Source: Ipomoea triloba (taxonomy: Eukaryota > Streptophyta > Magnoliopsida > Solanales > Convolvulaceae). Taken from it: a stretch of 64,000 bases of DNA. The position numbers and the translations under genes were made by a program. The first letter of the stretch is position 1; each line of letters opens with the position of its first letter. Location: NCBI RefSeq assembly GCF_003576645.1, contig NC_044930.1, positions 2,612,621 to 2,676,620 of the forward strand, in the 5' to 3' direction. This document shows, in pieces, positions 25,978 through 39,400 of the stretch. The notes under the pieces are model-generated. The model saw nothing but the letters and a program-made list of their open reading frames with translations. It did no database searches and was not told the origin of the DNA.

Positions 25978-28552
25978 ATGGATGTGGATGAGGAAAATTC
26001 TGTGGAACCTACAGAGACTTCTTCTGTTATTACTGATAATCAGAATGTAGCTTCTGCCCTGGGTGCAATTTCACTTCAACCAGTTCAACCACTTGCACCA
26101 CCTGTAATCATACCTCCTATTGCACCTGCCATTGCTCCAAGACCTGTAGTTGCTCCGCCTCTGGCACCTCTCCCTGTTCGACCATCAGTTCTTAAGCCTC
26201 CTTCAGTGACACAGAATGGAGACATGCGGGCTAGTGATTCAGATTCTGACCATGATGAATCAGGATCAGGTGCAATGGCTGGCTCTACTCAAGAATATGA
26301 GATTTCTGAAGAGAGCAAACTGGTGAGAGAGAGACAAGAAAAAGCCATGCAGGAGCTTCTTTTGAAGCGAAGAGCTGCTGCTCTGGCAGTCCCTACAAAT
26401 GACATGGCTGTTCGAGCTCGTCTTCGTAGACTTGGTGAACCCATAACCTTTTTTGGAGAAAGGGAAATGGAAAGACGGGATCGACTGCGAGCACTTATGG
26501 CGAGACTTGATGCAGAAGGGCAGCTGGAAAGACTGATGAAAGCTCATGAGGATGAAGAAGCTTCAGCTTCTGCTGCACCCACTGAGGAGGAGGAGATTAT
26601 ATACCCATTTTATACTGAGGGGTCAAAATCTCTTTTACAGGCCCGAATAGAAATTGCAAAGTACTCTATTCTGAAGTCAGCCTTGCGTCTTGATCGTGCT
26701 AGGAGAAAAAGGGATGATCCTGATGAAGATTTGGATGCTGAAATAGATTTGGCTTTAAACCAGGCAGGAAGCCTGGTCCTTGATTGCAGTGAAATTGGAG
26801 ATGATCGACCACTTTCTGGTTGCTCACTATCACATGATGGTGAGATGCTTGCCACCTGGTAATCTCTTTCTCTATGAGTTTCTATTATGCATGCATGTAT
26901 GCCTTGTTGGTTCCACTGGCAGGAGAGGATTCTGTGTGCTATTAGGTTTTGCTTTGTGGTTTACACTGTATATGTGGTTATTCAGTTCTTTTATCTTATC
27001 TGGATTATAATATATAATAGGCTGACATCTATTGGTTTAATTTACTTTAGCTTTTCCTTCATTTTCAAGTGGGCACTGTCATTGCATTCAACTTTGTTCT
27101 AAATTGAATATTGAATGTACTTCTTGGACATCCATACAATTTACTAGTATTCAGTATTAATTTGGTAAATAATACTATCAAGACTAGGCAGTGTTTTGCT
27201 TCCTTGTATCAGTATTCTCACAAGGTATCTATAGAGTCTAATTTTCTAACTGGTGCTAGTTCTAAAAATTCTCTAGCAGATTGTTGAGTTTTTTTTGCCT
27301 TGTGTTCCCATGTGTACAGTGCTCTGAATGGAGTTGCAAAATTGTGGAGCATGCCTCAAGTACAGAAGGTTTCTACCCTTAAGGGGCACACCGAACGAGC
27401 TACTGATGTCGTATTCTCTCCCACATCCAATCATCTAGCAACCGCATCTGCTGATCGAACTGCAAGGTTGTGGAATGCAGAAGGGTCTCTTTTGAGGACA
27501 TTTGAGGGCCATTTGGATCGTCTAGCCCGGATTGCCTTCCATCCATGTGGAAAGTACTTGGGCACAACTAGCTTTGACAAGACTTGGAGATTATGGGATG
27601 TAGAAACTGGTGAGGAATTGCTTCTTCAAGAAGGTCACAGTAGGAGTGTATATGGACTATCTTTTCACCATGATGGTTCCTTAGCTGCATCTTGCGGACT
27701 AGATGCTCTTGCTCGTGTTTGGGATCTTAGGACAGGAAGAAGCATTCTTGCTTTCGAAGGCCATGTTAAACCTGTATGTTTTACTTGATATATGGTTTTT
27801 ATTTTATTTTTATCATTTGCTTTTGTTTTTGTGGTATTGGGAAGAAACAGAAGAATACTGCTAATGATGATCATCTTTCAGGTTCTAGGTATCAGTTTTT
27901 CTCCTAATGGGTATCATTTAGCTACTGGTGGTGAAGATAATACTTGCCGAATTTGGGACCTAAGGAAGAGAAAATCCCTTTACACAATACCTGCTCACTC
28001 TAATCTCATCTCTCAAGTTAAGTTTGAACCCCAGGAAGGATACTTTTTGGTGACTGCTTCATATGATATGACGGCTAAGGTATGTTGACTACTTAAATTT
28101 GGTTTGTTTTGGTATTCTTAGTTCCTTGAACAAATATTATATTTATGCAATATAATTTATAAATTTGCACTTGATACCAGGTGTGGTCATCAAGAGATTT
28201 TAAGCCAGTGAGGACACTATCTGGGCATGAAGCCAAAGTTACATCATTGGATGTTGGGGCAGGTTAGATATGTGTTTTTTTAAAAATCATTTCCTGTATT
28301 TTAAGCTTATTTCAAACTGCTTTACCTTTTGTGTATGTATTTTGTTATCTTGATATTTTTGTTTGGTTTTGAGAAGATTTGTGTGACCTTCTTTTGAATT
28401 TGAAGCATACTAGATATCAATGAAGTGATGTGCTCTTTTCTCGATTATTTGGTGTAGATGGACAACTTGTTGCTACAGTTTCACACGATCGAACTATAAA
28501 GCTATGGTCTAGCAAAAGCAGTGAAAAGGAAAAAGCAATGGATATTGACTAG
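25978..28552 (+). CDS. LIS: U4/U6 snRNP protein PRP4 (LACHESIS type), WD40
   Basis: Exons 25978-26858, 27320-27773, 27882-28079, 28181-28262 and 28458-28552 give 569 residues. A Pro/Ala-rich N-terminus and an acidic Ser patch ([10 protein letters not shown]) precede the SFM/PRP4 domain at about 144-195, with [16 protein letters not shown]. Seven WD40 repeats fill about 275-560, with clear [73 protein letters not shown] and SHDRTIKLW strands. The protein belongs to the U4/U6.U5 tri-snRNP and is needed for pre-mRNA splicing. The Arabidopsis homologue LACHESIS restricts gametic cell fate. It is convergent with GPT. Confidence 0.95.
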
Positions 28553-29881
28553 TAAGTAGAACTGAGAAGGGTAGTTGAAGAACAATATCTGAAGCAACAA
28601 CGAGAAAAAGGATGGGCATTTGAATAGCAGCATCAACTGGTGAAGAACTGACTTGACTGTTAATACAGTGCCCAAAGTGAGTGAGGTATAATTTTCGGTT
28701 TCAGCGCACAACTGATTGCTTTATTTCCTGCCCAGTTATTTCAAGTGACCTTGTGGACTGAAATTAGTTGTATAATGGATGCTGTTGGTTAAGTATTGGA
28801 AGTAACAATTTTGTAATCAAAAGAAAACAATGCAGCAGTGACCCAACTCCATCTACTTCAATTGTTATACTATGGACCCTTGATACAAAAATTTTGTACT
28901 TTCAGTTAGCACATTCCGTACTTACCGTAAACAGTTATGTAATTGTAAACAAATAACTTAATAATTGCTGACACATAATATGATAGTTACAGGTATAGAA
29001 ATTGTCAACCGCAGGTATAGAATGTGTCATCTATAGATTTTAGATACAAAATCTGAAGGTTATTTTTGGATCGAGGTCTACAATACAAGATTGATCCTAG
29101 TCCATGGTATAATTTACCCATCTCAATTGTTATATCGTGGATTAGGGTCCACAGTTCTAATACACAAAATTTGACTTTATAATACACATACATAAATACG
29201 ATATAATAAACATGAATTTTGTAGTTTATGAAATCAAATTTTGTATATTGGACCATTTTGTATATTGGACCAGGCCTACAAGGGGAGGATAGAAACTCAT
29301 TGCACTCTCTTTCTTGCTCCAATAAGGCTAGCTGTTATCTTATGAGCGGAGAAGCTTATCAGAGTTTTGAATTGTTTCCATAACACGGTCTAATGGAGTA
29401 TATAACAAGATAACAATAAAAATTACTCCCCGTATATAAGAAGCATATTATTTTTATAATGAGTTCTAACTTCCAATTTCTACTCACTTTTTTTCTCTTC
29501 ATATTTGATTGCACATCCAAACCAGAGGCATATAATACCCAAAGCAAACACTTGAATTTGGATCCAAAACAGAGGCCTACCTAACAACCGGCTCTACCAG
29601 AAAAATAACAACAGATAATGCTATAAAAACCTATCTGAAACATATTCTGGGATACAAACATAGTCAAGCTTCTCTATAAGAAAACTGAGTCTATATAAAG
29701 TTGATGCACTCCAGTTAATAAAACAATGACTCTTTGAACTCCTACCTCCAGCACGACAACAAAAGAACTCTGCATTTCCAGGGTGAGTTGGTTAAGTCGT
29801 AGTATACAAGTTCAGCCCGAGATGGGGTTTCATTCATTTGTGCGCTCATCAGGAAGAATAATATCCTTTACTGTTGCAACT
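28553..29881. other. Convergent intergenic region between PRP4/LIS and GPT
   Basis: The 3' UTRs of both genes must lie here. A frame on the plus strand near 29783-30037 is the shadow of the last GPT exon. I see no other gene. The text at 29070-29200 has the look of a dispersed repeat but shows no defined ends. Confidence 0.4.
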
Positions 29882-32800
29882 TCATTTATACCAACCAGTA
29901 AGAAGCCACCTCAGCAGGAAACAGAAGCAGCAGCAGAAGGCCTGTCGGCAGACAAATTGATGTATGTTCAAAGACTATGCCACATATGCACGATTGGAGA
30001 AACAAAAGGGAACGAACCAGTTTTGGAGTTCAAGTAACAAGAATTCTACAAGCAATGCAACCTATTGTTATCCTTGGTAAATATCTAGTGTAACAACATT
30101 TTGATTGCCAGCTAAAATTCATACCTCACCTAAATTATTCTTGAATTCTAAGTTGACTACATCTTTATATCAGCAAAAAAGATGGCATAAAAGTGCTTAT
30201 AAATACATTTCTATCAAGGTAATTTCTACCTGTAAGGCACAAAAATTTCAGTTATAGAAAACTAGTAAGTTCAAGCTTTATATTCAAAATCAGTCCAAAT
30301 TTGAGTCAGCTGTACCTATTTAAGTCAGGTGGTGGAAGAGAGAAAAATGGAGTTCAGACCAAAAATTTGGCCAATTATGTATGGGTGGTATAAGTAAATT
30401 TAGGGTTGTTATGCAGCACCAAATTAAAATAAGTTGTTAAATAACTGATGCATCTGTTTTTAGTGTGTTCAAAACTGTAAAGGAACCCATTGTTAGAAGA
30501 AGTCCGATGAGTGGCTAGCCACCATTCAACAATAAGAAGGAACTTGGCAACAAGATACATGAGAAACCTATTACCTGGAAGAGTAGTAATACAACGCAAA
30601 GGGACTGTTCTGACATTCTGCCAAGTTGTCTTAAGAAGAAGTTTACCAATGTTCCATCATTTGTACCAGTTAGTAAACCAGTCTGAGGATCAAATCTGAA
30701 CAGTACCAATAGAGGTCAATTTAGTTGTGAGTATTTACAAGTCAAGCAGGCAAATAAATTAACTTACTTAGGCAGTCGATGCCGTGGACAAGGGATAATA
30801 CCAGCTAGCTTGACAAACGAAAAACAAAGAAAAGTAAGGGGTTAGAGTTTATAAATAACAATATTAACTTCATTGTTCTGTTTTAGAGGAATCTAGGAAG
30901 AGGGGGTGGTACCTGAGGGACTGACAGCAGAAAGTTCAAAACTTGAGGGGTAAAGAATATCAGAAGTGTTTCACTGAAAAGGATAAAACATGAGAACAGT
31001 AGTTGATTATAGTTCGCAGAATCTCAGATCAAAACAGCTAAATAAGTAACTTTACAATGTAACAAAATGCATGCATGCATGCTTGATGGGAATAACTGGA
31101 TAATGTAACAATATGCATGTAATTTTTTATGGTGCAGCAGCAATTAGACGCAGTTTAAAGCCATATTTTAACTTTGCGTAACATAATTGTCCACAAATCC
31201 TTATTTGTATTCATGTTAATAATATAGACAACATTCATGTGGATTCAAATTATGTTCAAAGTAACCAGCTTGATTGGCATGAGTGACAGTGCACTCTCAT
31301 CCCTTAAGAGAGGTCAGGAGTCCAAACCCCCTCTCGTATGGAAAAACCAATCTAGCCAGCACTTTGCCCCTTAATTGGGCCGGCCTAGTGCGAACGGGAA
31401 TTAGTCTGAGTATGGTACGGGCTTAAAGGTGTCTTCTACAGTTAGGGCCTACTCAAGACACCTCGTGGTCTAACCAAAAAAAAAATTATGTTCGAAGTGT
31501 TTGATTGAGGGACAGTAGTACTGCAATTCACATGGAGGGTATTCATCAATATGTTGATGGAACAGCTATTGGTTCAAATATCAACCAAATAAGATGAATA
31601 TGGGATTTGATATATCTTTTTCGGTTAGTTGTATTTTTTAATTTAAAAATTGTCTTGAAATATATGATTAATTGATCATGCATCTGGAGACAGAGGTCAA
31701 CTTGTATATCAGCAGACAGCCTTAAAAAACAGTTTTTAATACATCTATACCAAAACAAAGACTAATTTTTTATTATCTTTCCCAGAATCCCAGTTATTTA
31801 ATGCATTCTCCTTTCTCTCAGGATCAGGGGTAGGATATAACTATGAATAATATATTATTAAGATGGTTCATAAACCAGGGAACTTTCAAAGTTGAGGATT
31901 CATGCCATCATCAAAGAATATAATAAGGGGAAAGTCAAAATTTAAGTTCATTATGTACTTAAATTAATTATAATGTTATAAGGAAAATACATATTCACAT
32001 ACCTAAAGTGACCCAAAATGCCAGCTACTGCCATAGTCATTCCAGCAAAGTAGGTGAAGGTGTCACCAACAAAAACTGAAGAAGGATACCTATAATAGAA
32101 AGTTCAGGATAACACACAAAGAAGACAAATTGCAAAGTTCTAGGAAAATTGACAATCTTGAAGTAAAGTACGGTACCAGTTGTAAGAAAGTAAAGCCAAG
32201 GAAGTGCCAAGCAATGGTTGGGCAAGATAAAGAGAAAATGCATGGGCTTGTTTATACTCGGGGTCAGTAGATGCTCCAATTTGCATGATATTATGAATCA
32301 ATATCTACAAGTAATACTATCAGTTAGATTCCATGAAAACTTTTTGTATTTTCAGGTTCAGTATATTAAAATCTTTTAACTTACAGCAGCTGCAATAACA
32401 ACTGTCTGCCCTACTTCAAGGCCATTGATACCAGCATGGATATTTATGGAATTTGTGCAAAATATGGCCAAGAGCCACATATATAGTTTATAAATCCATC
32501 CTGTACACATTAAAATTGGTAGAAGAGTTATAAAATGTACCAACGAAACAGATTGTGTAACACGAAAAGTAAACGATCAATCCACACATTATAATGAAGG
32601 TATCAGTTAAATCAAACAATACCTAGATCCAGAATTTCTAATCCAACATATTGAACTAGAGGCTTTGGTATAACAATAGTTGTATGCCCAGCATACGCCA
32701 TCAACAGAGGAAGAGCTGCAATAGATGGTAATACCAATTTCCTGTCTTCATCATAACAGTAAGCTAAATAAGGATCTTTTTTATAACATTAATAAGTCAA

Positions 32801-34732
32801 AAGCATGCAAGCTTCCAATATAAAATGGAATATGAAAAAGTTTCAAGTGTATGACAAAAAAGACATACACTCTCCATGGTACATCAAGAACATCATCAAC
32901 AAATCCAAGCATCATCATGAAGCAGATTGAAGCTAATGCCGCATTGTACTCAACAAGCCACTGCAATTACCAAACAGCAAGAGCTAAATCAACTTTCAAG
33001 AAGAAAAGGTTCAAATATGAAATTCTCAAAATGTACTTAAAAAAAAAAAGCCAATGAAAAAAAGATTTACAATTCATTTTATACAAATCCGGATATAACT
33101 TACAGAGATTTTTTTATTTAAAAAAAACATATCAGAATTCTTCATTCATTGTAAATTTATATGATTTTCAAGGTGGTATAAATCAGTATAGGAGCATAAA
33201 TTGAGTAAGATGGTTTTTGACAAGATTATCATTGTTGCGACAATAAGGATATATCATGGTTTGCACACCATCCTTCGGAATCTATCTTCTTGTTCAGCAT
33301 GGTGGAAATCAAAGCTTCTGATTTAAAATGCACAAACTTATGGCCAAAAACCTCTTTTCAAGGATCTAGATTATAAGTTAATCAAAGAAATTAAAGGAGC
33401 AAGTTGTTCCTTAAGTCAAGAATATACCATTTTTCTTTTCTAATATTTAAAATAGTAATGGTTCTTTGTATGATATCAGTATTCTCTGCACCCTGTTTGT
33501 AAGGAACAATTAAGCATCCAATTTATTTTTTCACTCAAGGAACAATTCACAACACAATTTATCTTTCTCTCAACTCCCCCATAAAAAGGTCAAAATAGAA
33601 ATATTACAAAGCTAATAATGCATCTAGATAAATACACTCATTATGAGAGTGTGTGTGTGAATGAGAAATAAAATCTATGGTGTAGGTCGTAAATTTATAT
33701 AACATACATGATGCAAATGAATATAATGAACAAAATCCCAGAGCAATGCCAGTGAAGTGATTTAGCATGGAAGTTATTAAGCTGGGAATTTTAATAGAAG
33801 CTAAGCATTCGTGAAATTTTTTGTTTCAGCTGTAAAGTACTAGAAAGGTAGAAGATGGACAGTCTCAATGCATACTGTACCAAACAAAACTAGACAAAGT
33901 GACATTTCTAACATCCATACGGAAAAAAAAAAAAAGGTTAAAGCTAACGAGTTAACCCTTCTTCCATGGTACAGTGGATTCGTGTGCATTACATCCCTAA
34001 TTTTTCACCTAATAACCTTGTTTAAAAAAAATCTTCAGAAAACTTGACCTAACTTTTTACAATGTCTTTCAATTTCATTTCATTTTCTAAATGAAACATA
34101 GGAAAAATAAAAACAAAAGCATACACTTACATTTGAATCAGCTGTGAAGTTAAAGTACTGAAACAAGATAGCCACAACCAAGAAAACGGTCCCAACAACA
34201 ATACCCAGTGACTCAGGACTGCAAAATATTAGCCTCTAATATTTAGTTCATACAGCAGTTATAACAAAACTTAAGGAGGAATCACCAAACGATTTAGAAA
34301 TCAAATTGAATCAAAATGATGAATATATTTTTTAAGGAATTATAGAAACAAAAGAGAAGAGGATTACACTTTAATGGTGCCTTGAGGAGTGCCCCTCTTG
34401 TTGATATCGTATCCGAATAAGTTCCTTCTGAGAACGTATTTCGAGGCCACGGGGATCATAGCTAAGGTTACGAAGTAACCGAGCAAGCTAATGATAGCAT
34501 TGATGATGATGGATCTCCGGAGCTCCGATTCGATTCGGTAGTGGTAGTAGATCAAGTAGAAGTACGGGATTGAGAAAATTGCGGTGCATTTGAGCATCAA
34601 TGGAGCTTTTGAAGGGGCGATCTTCGGCTCGGACGAGGCATCATCAGGCGTTGGAACCGGTTTAGGATCGCCGGATTCCGGTTTAGCAGCCACTCCGGCC
34701 GGTTCTTTTGAAGCTCGTTTCCTAGCTCCCAT
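29882..34732 (-). CDS. GPT: UDP-GlcNAc:dolichyl-phosphate GlcNAc-1-phosphotransferase (GPT/ALG7)
   Basis: Eleven exons: 34368-34732, 34131-34218, 32869-32960, 32623-32741, 32385-32500, 32177-32304, 32003-32089, 30913-30973, 30768-30808, 30575-30695, 29882-29941. All phases close, giving 425 residues. The enzyme starts N-glycan assembly in the ER membrane by moving GlcNAc-1-P to dolichyl phosphate; tunicamycin blocks it. Diagnostic motifs are [32 protein letters not shown] (catalytic Asp pair), [27 protein letters not shown], and [21 protein letters not shown] on the HRLP loop. Many hydrophobic segments fit the polytopic fold. The short last exon ([19 protein letters not shown]) was found by its match to the usual C-terminus; reading straight through the preceding donor would give a different tail and a stop at 30515. 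A SINE lies in intron 7. Confidence 0.95.
31263..31482 (+). mobile_element. tRNA-derived SINE in GPT intron 7
   Basis: The element is flanked by a 16-bp duplication, AAATTATGTTC(A/G)AAGT, at 31247-31262 and 31483-31498 with one mismatch. The left end has a Pol III A-box-like TTGATTGGCATGAGTG and a B-box-like region AGGAGTCCAAACCCC. The right end is a short poly-A run. It is 220 bp long and shares its left 80 bp with the insertion in copy B at about 44815-44930, so the two belong to one family. Confidence 0.85.
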
Positions 34733-36270
34733 GGCTGACTCACAGTTTCTCCCGCCTACTTCGCTCCGTCCGGGATACTTTCGGGCATTTACTCACTATT
34801 GTCTATTGTACTGCGTTGTTCTTCGAGTGACGCCTCGAAAGCGCGAGCTATCCATTCACATGCGAACACGTAAGATGAATTTGTCATAAGCAGGGCCCAA
34901 AAGTGATGATGTGGAATAACCAATGAAAAAATGAAATATTATCTCAAAGGAACTTCCTAAATTATAAGGTAGTGGTAGAATTTTGAAAAAATTATTTTAT
35001 ATTATTATTTGCTCCATTTTGAAATATATTTTGGGGACAAATTAAAATAACAAACAAAAATTGAATCAACTAATTTTGTACATGTAGTTAACAATTTATG
35101 TGTCTCAATGTTTGTAATTATAATGTTATGTGTTTGTAAATATGTAATGTGCATGTACATAATGTGTTAACTACATGTACAAAATTTAAAGTTGGCCCAT
35201 TTGTTCATTTCTCACCATTGGGCCGAATTAGTCAAGCTTTAGGCTCATTGGCTTAAGTTATTCAAACTCTAACAGCACCCGTTGGGTTCGCTGAAAATAT
35301 TTGAAGGAAATGGAATTCAAATTCCATGGAAAACAAATTACTAAGAAAACGGATTCCACTGTTTGGTTGGTGGAAAAGAAATTACTGGGAATATGAATTC
35401 CATTGTTTGGTTGAATTTGGAATGGTAAGAAATTATGAATATAAAGACTAAAATGCCCTTAGTAATAATAGTGATAATATATATACATATGTAATTAATA
35501 ACTTTTGTTGAGGGTAAAATAGTCCAAGCCTTAATATTTTCTTCCCACCCTCTATGGAAAACAAAATACCTACTCCTACCAAAGAATTTGTTTTCCTTAG
35601 CTTTTGGGAAGTGGAATTCCATGGAATTCATTTACCATCCAACCAAACAATATAATTACCTATTTTCCTCATCTTTATGGAAAACATTTTCCATGGAATT
35701 AGTTTTCCATCCAACCAAACATGCCATAACAGCCCCTTTGGTTCGCTGGAAAATATTTGAAGGAAATGGAATTCAAATTTCATGGAAAACAAATTACCAG
35801 GAAAACAAATTCTACTGTTTGGTTGGTGGAAAAGAAATTATTGGGAATATAAATTCTATTGTTTGGTTGGATTTTGAATGGTAAGGAATTATGAATATAA
35901 AGACCAATATGCCCTTAGAAATAATGATTTGGCTATATATACATGTGTAATTAATAAAGTTGGTTGAGTGTAAAATAGTCCAAAGCTTATACTTTCTGCC
36001 CACCTCCCTTGAAAAACAAAATATCTAACTCTACTAAAGAATTTGTTTTCCTTCTTTCATGGAAATCATTTTCCATCCAACCAAACAACATAATCTTTCA
36101 TTTTCCTCTCAACTTTTTGGAAACCATTTTCCATGGAATCGATTTTCCATCCAACCAAACATGCCATAATTATGCAAACAATGAATCAAATGGGCTGAAG
36201 TGTCAAGTGAGATCTAGAAAGAATTTCGAGAGGAGTGAAAAGGGTGAACCATGAATTTACCAAAAACAAA
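34733..36270. promoter_or_regulatory. GPT upstream region
   Basis: The GPT promoter and leader lie just right of 34732. No clear TATA box is seen. From 35278 to 36165 the region is filled by two tandem MITE copies. There is no coding gene. Confidence 0.4.
35278..36165. mobile_element. Two MITE copies in tandem (about 35278-35725 and 35733-36165)
   Basis: Each copy is about 440 bp. Each opens with CCCSTTKGGTTCGCTG(G)AAAATATTTGAAGG and closes with TTTTCCATCCAACCAAACATGCC. The ends are imperfect inverted repeats sharing TTTGGTT..GGAAAAT. Inner GTTTGGTTGG and CCAACCAAAC blocks are mirrored too, and the whole unit can fold back on itself. The two copies are about 80-85% alike by eye. They have no coding capacity. 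Superfamily cannot be set from the ends with confidence. Confidence 0.7.
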
Positions 36271-36492
36271 TAAGGCAAACAATGCAATCGATGATCATTA
36301 CCTTTTCAATAACCATTGACTGACCCAAAAATAAATGTCAAAAAAAAAAAAAATCAGAATGCTTATATAACTCTATGTAACATTGGTAATGTACAAATAT
36401 TACTACACCCACTGTCAAAAATTGCATTAACATCTCATCTCTCTACCCTCTTCAACAACACTTTTTTTTTTTGGTGGATCTCTTCAACAACA

Positions 36493-39400
36493 CTATATTG
36501 CAGTCTCTTCAGAAACCATGCTCCATAGGGGCCAGAATCCCCCATGCCTGGATGCATTATTGTTTTTGTTAGCCCAAGCCTCTGCAATCACAGAACTGAA
36601 AACTCCAGATTCTCGCAGATGCTTGATTATAACCTGCAACACACAAGTAGACAGCAGTTTAGAAACTTCATTTTTTTTTTGTGGCGAGAAAACCTGCAGC
36701 CACTACTTTACCCTTCTGAAGGTGATTACAAAAAGATAAATCAACCTAAATTGTCCATAGCTGATCGGATTAAACAAAGAAAGCCAATTATGTTTACCAA
36801 GCCAACAGTTTGACCAACTTGACATACCATGGGCGAATATATGCGCGTAAAGATGCCGCCTTTGAGGAGTTTATGCTTGGTTTCTTCATCTTTCCAGACG
36901 ACGTGCTCGTTGTACCTGTAATGGTAAAAGAAACAGCAATACAAGTTGTGAACTGCTGGGGTGAAATATCAAGCAAGGCTGCAGAAATGCAGGCATGAAA
37001 CAACGTTTTTTTCCTCAAATGTTGACAGTCTTTGATATTTTTTTTAACATTAACTTCCATAGAAATGGGCATGGATAGATTCTTGAGCAAACTACTCGGT
37101 TAATCAAAGAATGAAATCTGCTTAGATTGTGTATAAGTATTACCAGTAACGCATTTCCTCTTCTGTTGCAGTTGAAGCTATTATAAATGCCTGCAATATG
37201 AACAAGTGTATGTCAATCTTGATGCACAAACATAGAGACGATACTTGTGTGATCTTTGAGAATGACACCACTTTCACCAGTAATTGTGAAATCCCATATA
37301 ATTTTTTTTTTAGTACTAGAGAAACTCATAATCACTATCCAAAAGTGTACACTGAGCAAACCCGTCTTCTGATCCTAGTGGACAAAAGATTATAAGGAGG
37401 CCAGAGCTCATAATACAGCCTTTATGACTATGGATAACGGGGTTCATGATAACAAAGAGTGCGCTATTTTAGTGGTAATCACTATCCGAAAGTGTGCACA
37501 GAGTAAATCCTCCTTGTGACTATAGCAGACAAAAGACTATAAGGAGGTCATGGTCATAATACAACCTTTATAACTATGGATAACGAGGTTCATGGTAACA
37601 AAGAGGGTGTTATTAGGGTTAACTCTAACTAAATTGGTTAATGTTTTAAATTTGACGTGAGCCATCTATTAACTTTCTTGGTTTAAATTTGACAGCTATA
37701 GACAATCTAGGCTAATTTAACTCCTTGTGATCCATTGGTCATAAGGTAAGATTTATTCAATACACATAGTGGCTGCTAGTTTCTATCCTGACTCTGAGGA
37801 ATGCTTTATTAAACCTGGAAATTTAAATGAAATGTACTTACATCTCTGTCAAATTCAAGGAAGAAGCATCTTTTAACATCCTCCTTTGTAGGCTTACAAC
37901 CACAACGAGCCTGTCTTGAAGTCAAATCTGAGAACTTGGAATACGTGTAGTGTAGGACGACAGCCTCATAGAACTGCGCCTCCCTACAAGATGGAAAAAC
38001 GACACCGATATGATCGATCTTAATTACTGAGTTTATTACAAAGTCATATGTTAGTTCGATCTTTGAGAGAACTATATATCGTACTTTGTGTGTTTCATGT
38101 AGTTTTGCCATCTGTGAGCGCCATTGGGACGAAGATGATCTTGGATTCTCGCAGCTGATTTCCCATTCGCATAAGTCAAGAAAAAGTTGGAAGTGCCATG
38201 ACATGCTTCCTGGAAATGTTTATAATAAGCTTCTTCTGCAATGTGGTCTCGATTCTTCTTGAACAATGAGACCTGCAGATTGGTAAATGTTTAGCTAACC
38301 CAAGAAGCAACATAGTAAAAACCAAATACTATATGAAACAACTAACGAAACTCTTACTTCAGTAAAAGGTTCCTTTATATCATCCCTCTCCACACTGCTC
38401 TCCTGAAATAGAAGTCATTGTCAGGTAAGATCAAAATGAAAATTGATTAACAATAACATGTAAACTTGGGTACATATATATATAAGGAGAAAGGCTATAG
38501 TGTCAATCAGCACAATGTCTCTCGTACAAATTCAAAGTCAAAAGTGTGTGCCGAGGACAATAATATTAACTTTGTACTCAGTATAAACTCAAAACTTTCA
38601 CATTCACTTTGGAGTGGTCTGGTACCAGATATAAGAGTCAAAACATTTACCATTCACTTTTGGATAATACGAAATATAAGAGTTATGGATGTCGACCGAC
38701 ACCTTAGAATTTTCTCATATAAACATGCACATATAATAGGAGAACCAAATTAAATGCATATAACAAGTAAAATTACTCACATAATTAGAAAGTATAATTG
38801 CATCAACCTCTGCAGGAAGATTTGAGAGGAGTTGTTGCACAGAAAAAGGGTCAGTTCCAGCAGGGTGTACAAGTTCATCAGTGTCCAGATGGAATATCCA
38901 ATCCATACCAGCTTCCTTTATAAGAACATAAATCAATATGAACATGACTAAATCAAACAAATGCAACCTTAAAATAATCAGACAATTCAATATAGTAATC
39001 ATAGTATGGCCATACCCTAGCCATGACAATGCCCATTTCCATATTCAAGGTCTGCTTCACAAATAACTCATAGTTGCAGGGTTTATAGAACAAATCATTC
39101 ATCCAGGTTTCATTCCAAATCCGGCTAAAATCAACAAAAACCAGTCATTGATAACTTGAAAAAGTAGTACTCTGTAATAAAGATTTGCGACCTGTGTAAG
39201 ATTTTTCTTATATACAGTAATATATTAATTAAGTGAATTTGTGGTGCATATTTGACTAGACTTATTAAGCTATACTCCGCATAACATATGTAATTTCCTT
39301 GGTACTCTCCTTGTTCACTCAACACAAAATACATTATCTAAAGTTCTGAATTAAGTGTAGGACAAAACATCTACTCTTTCCCTGCAGTTTTACCATTCTG

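Noticed and set aside
29783..30037. An 84-residue frame on the plus strand that could look like a small gene
   Set aside because: It lies opposite the last GPT exon (29882-29941), has no family similarity and no splice or promoter context. It is an antisense shadow.
30515..30574. Read-through end of GPT giving a tail [13 protein letters not shown]
   Set aside because: The expected C-terminus (ending GWYK) is found in a proper exon at 29882-29941 with matching phase, and CAG|GTAATAG at 30575 is a good donor. The read-through tail does not match the family.
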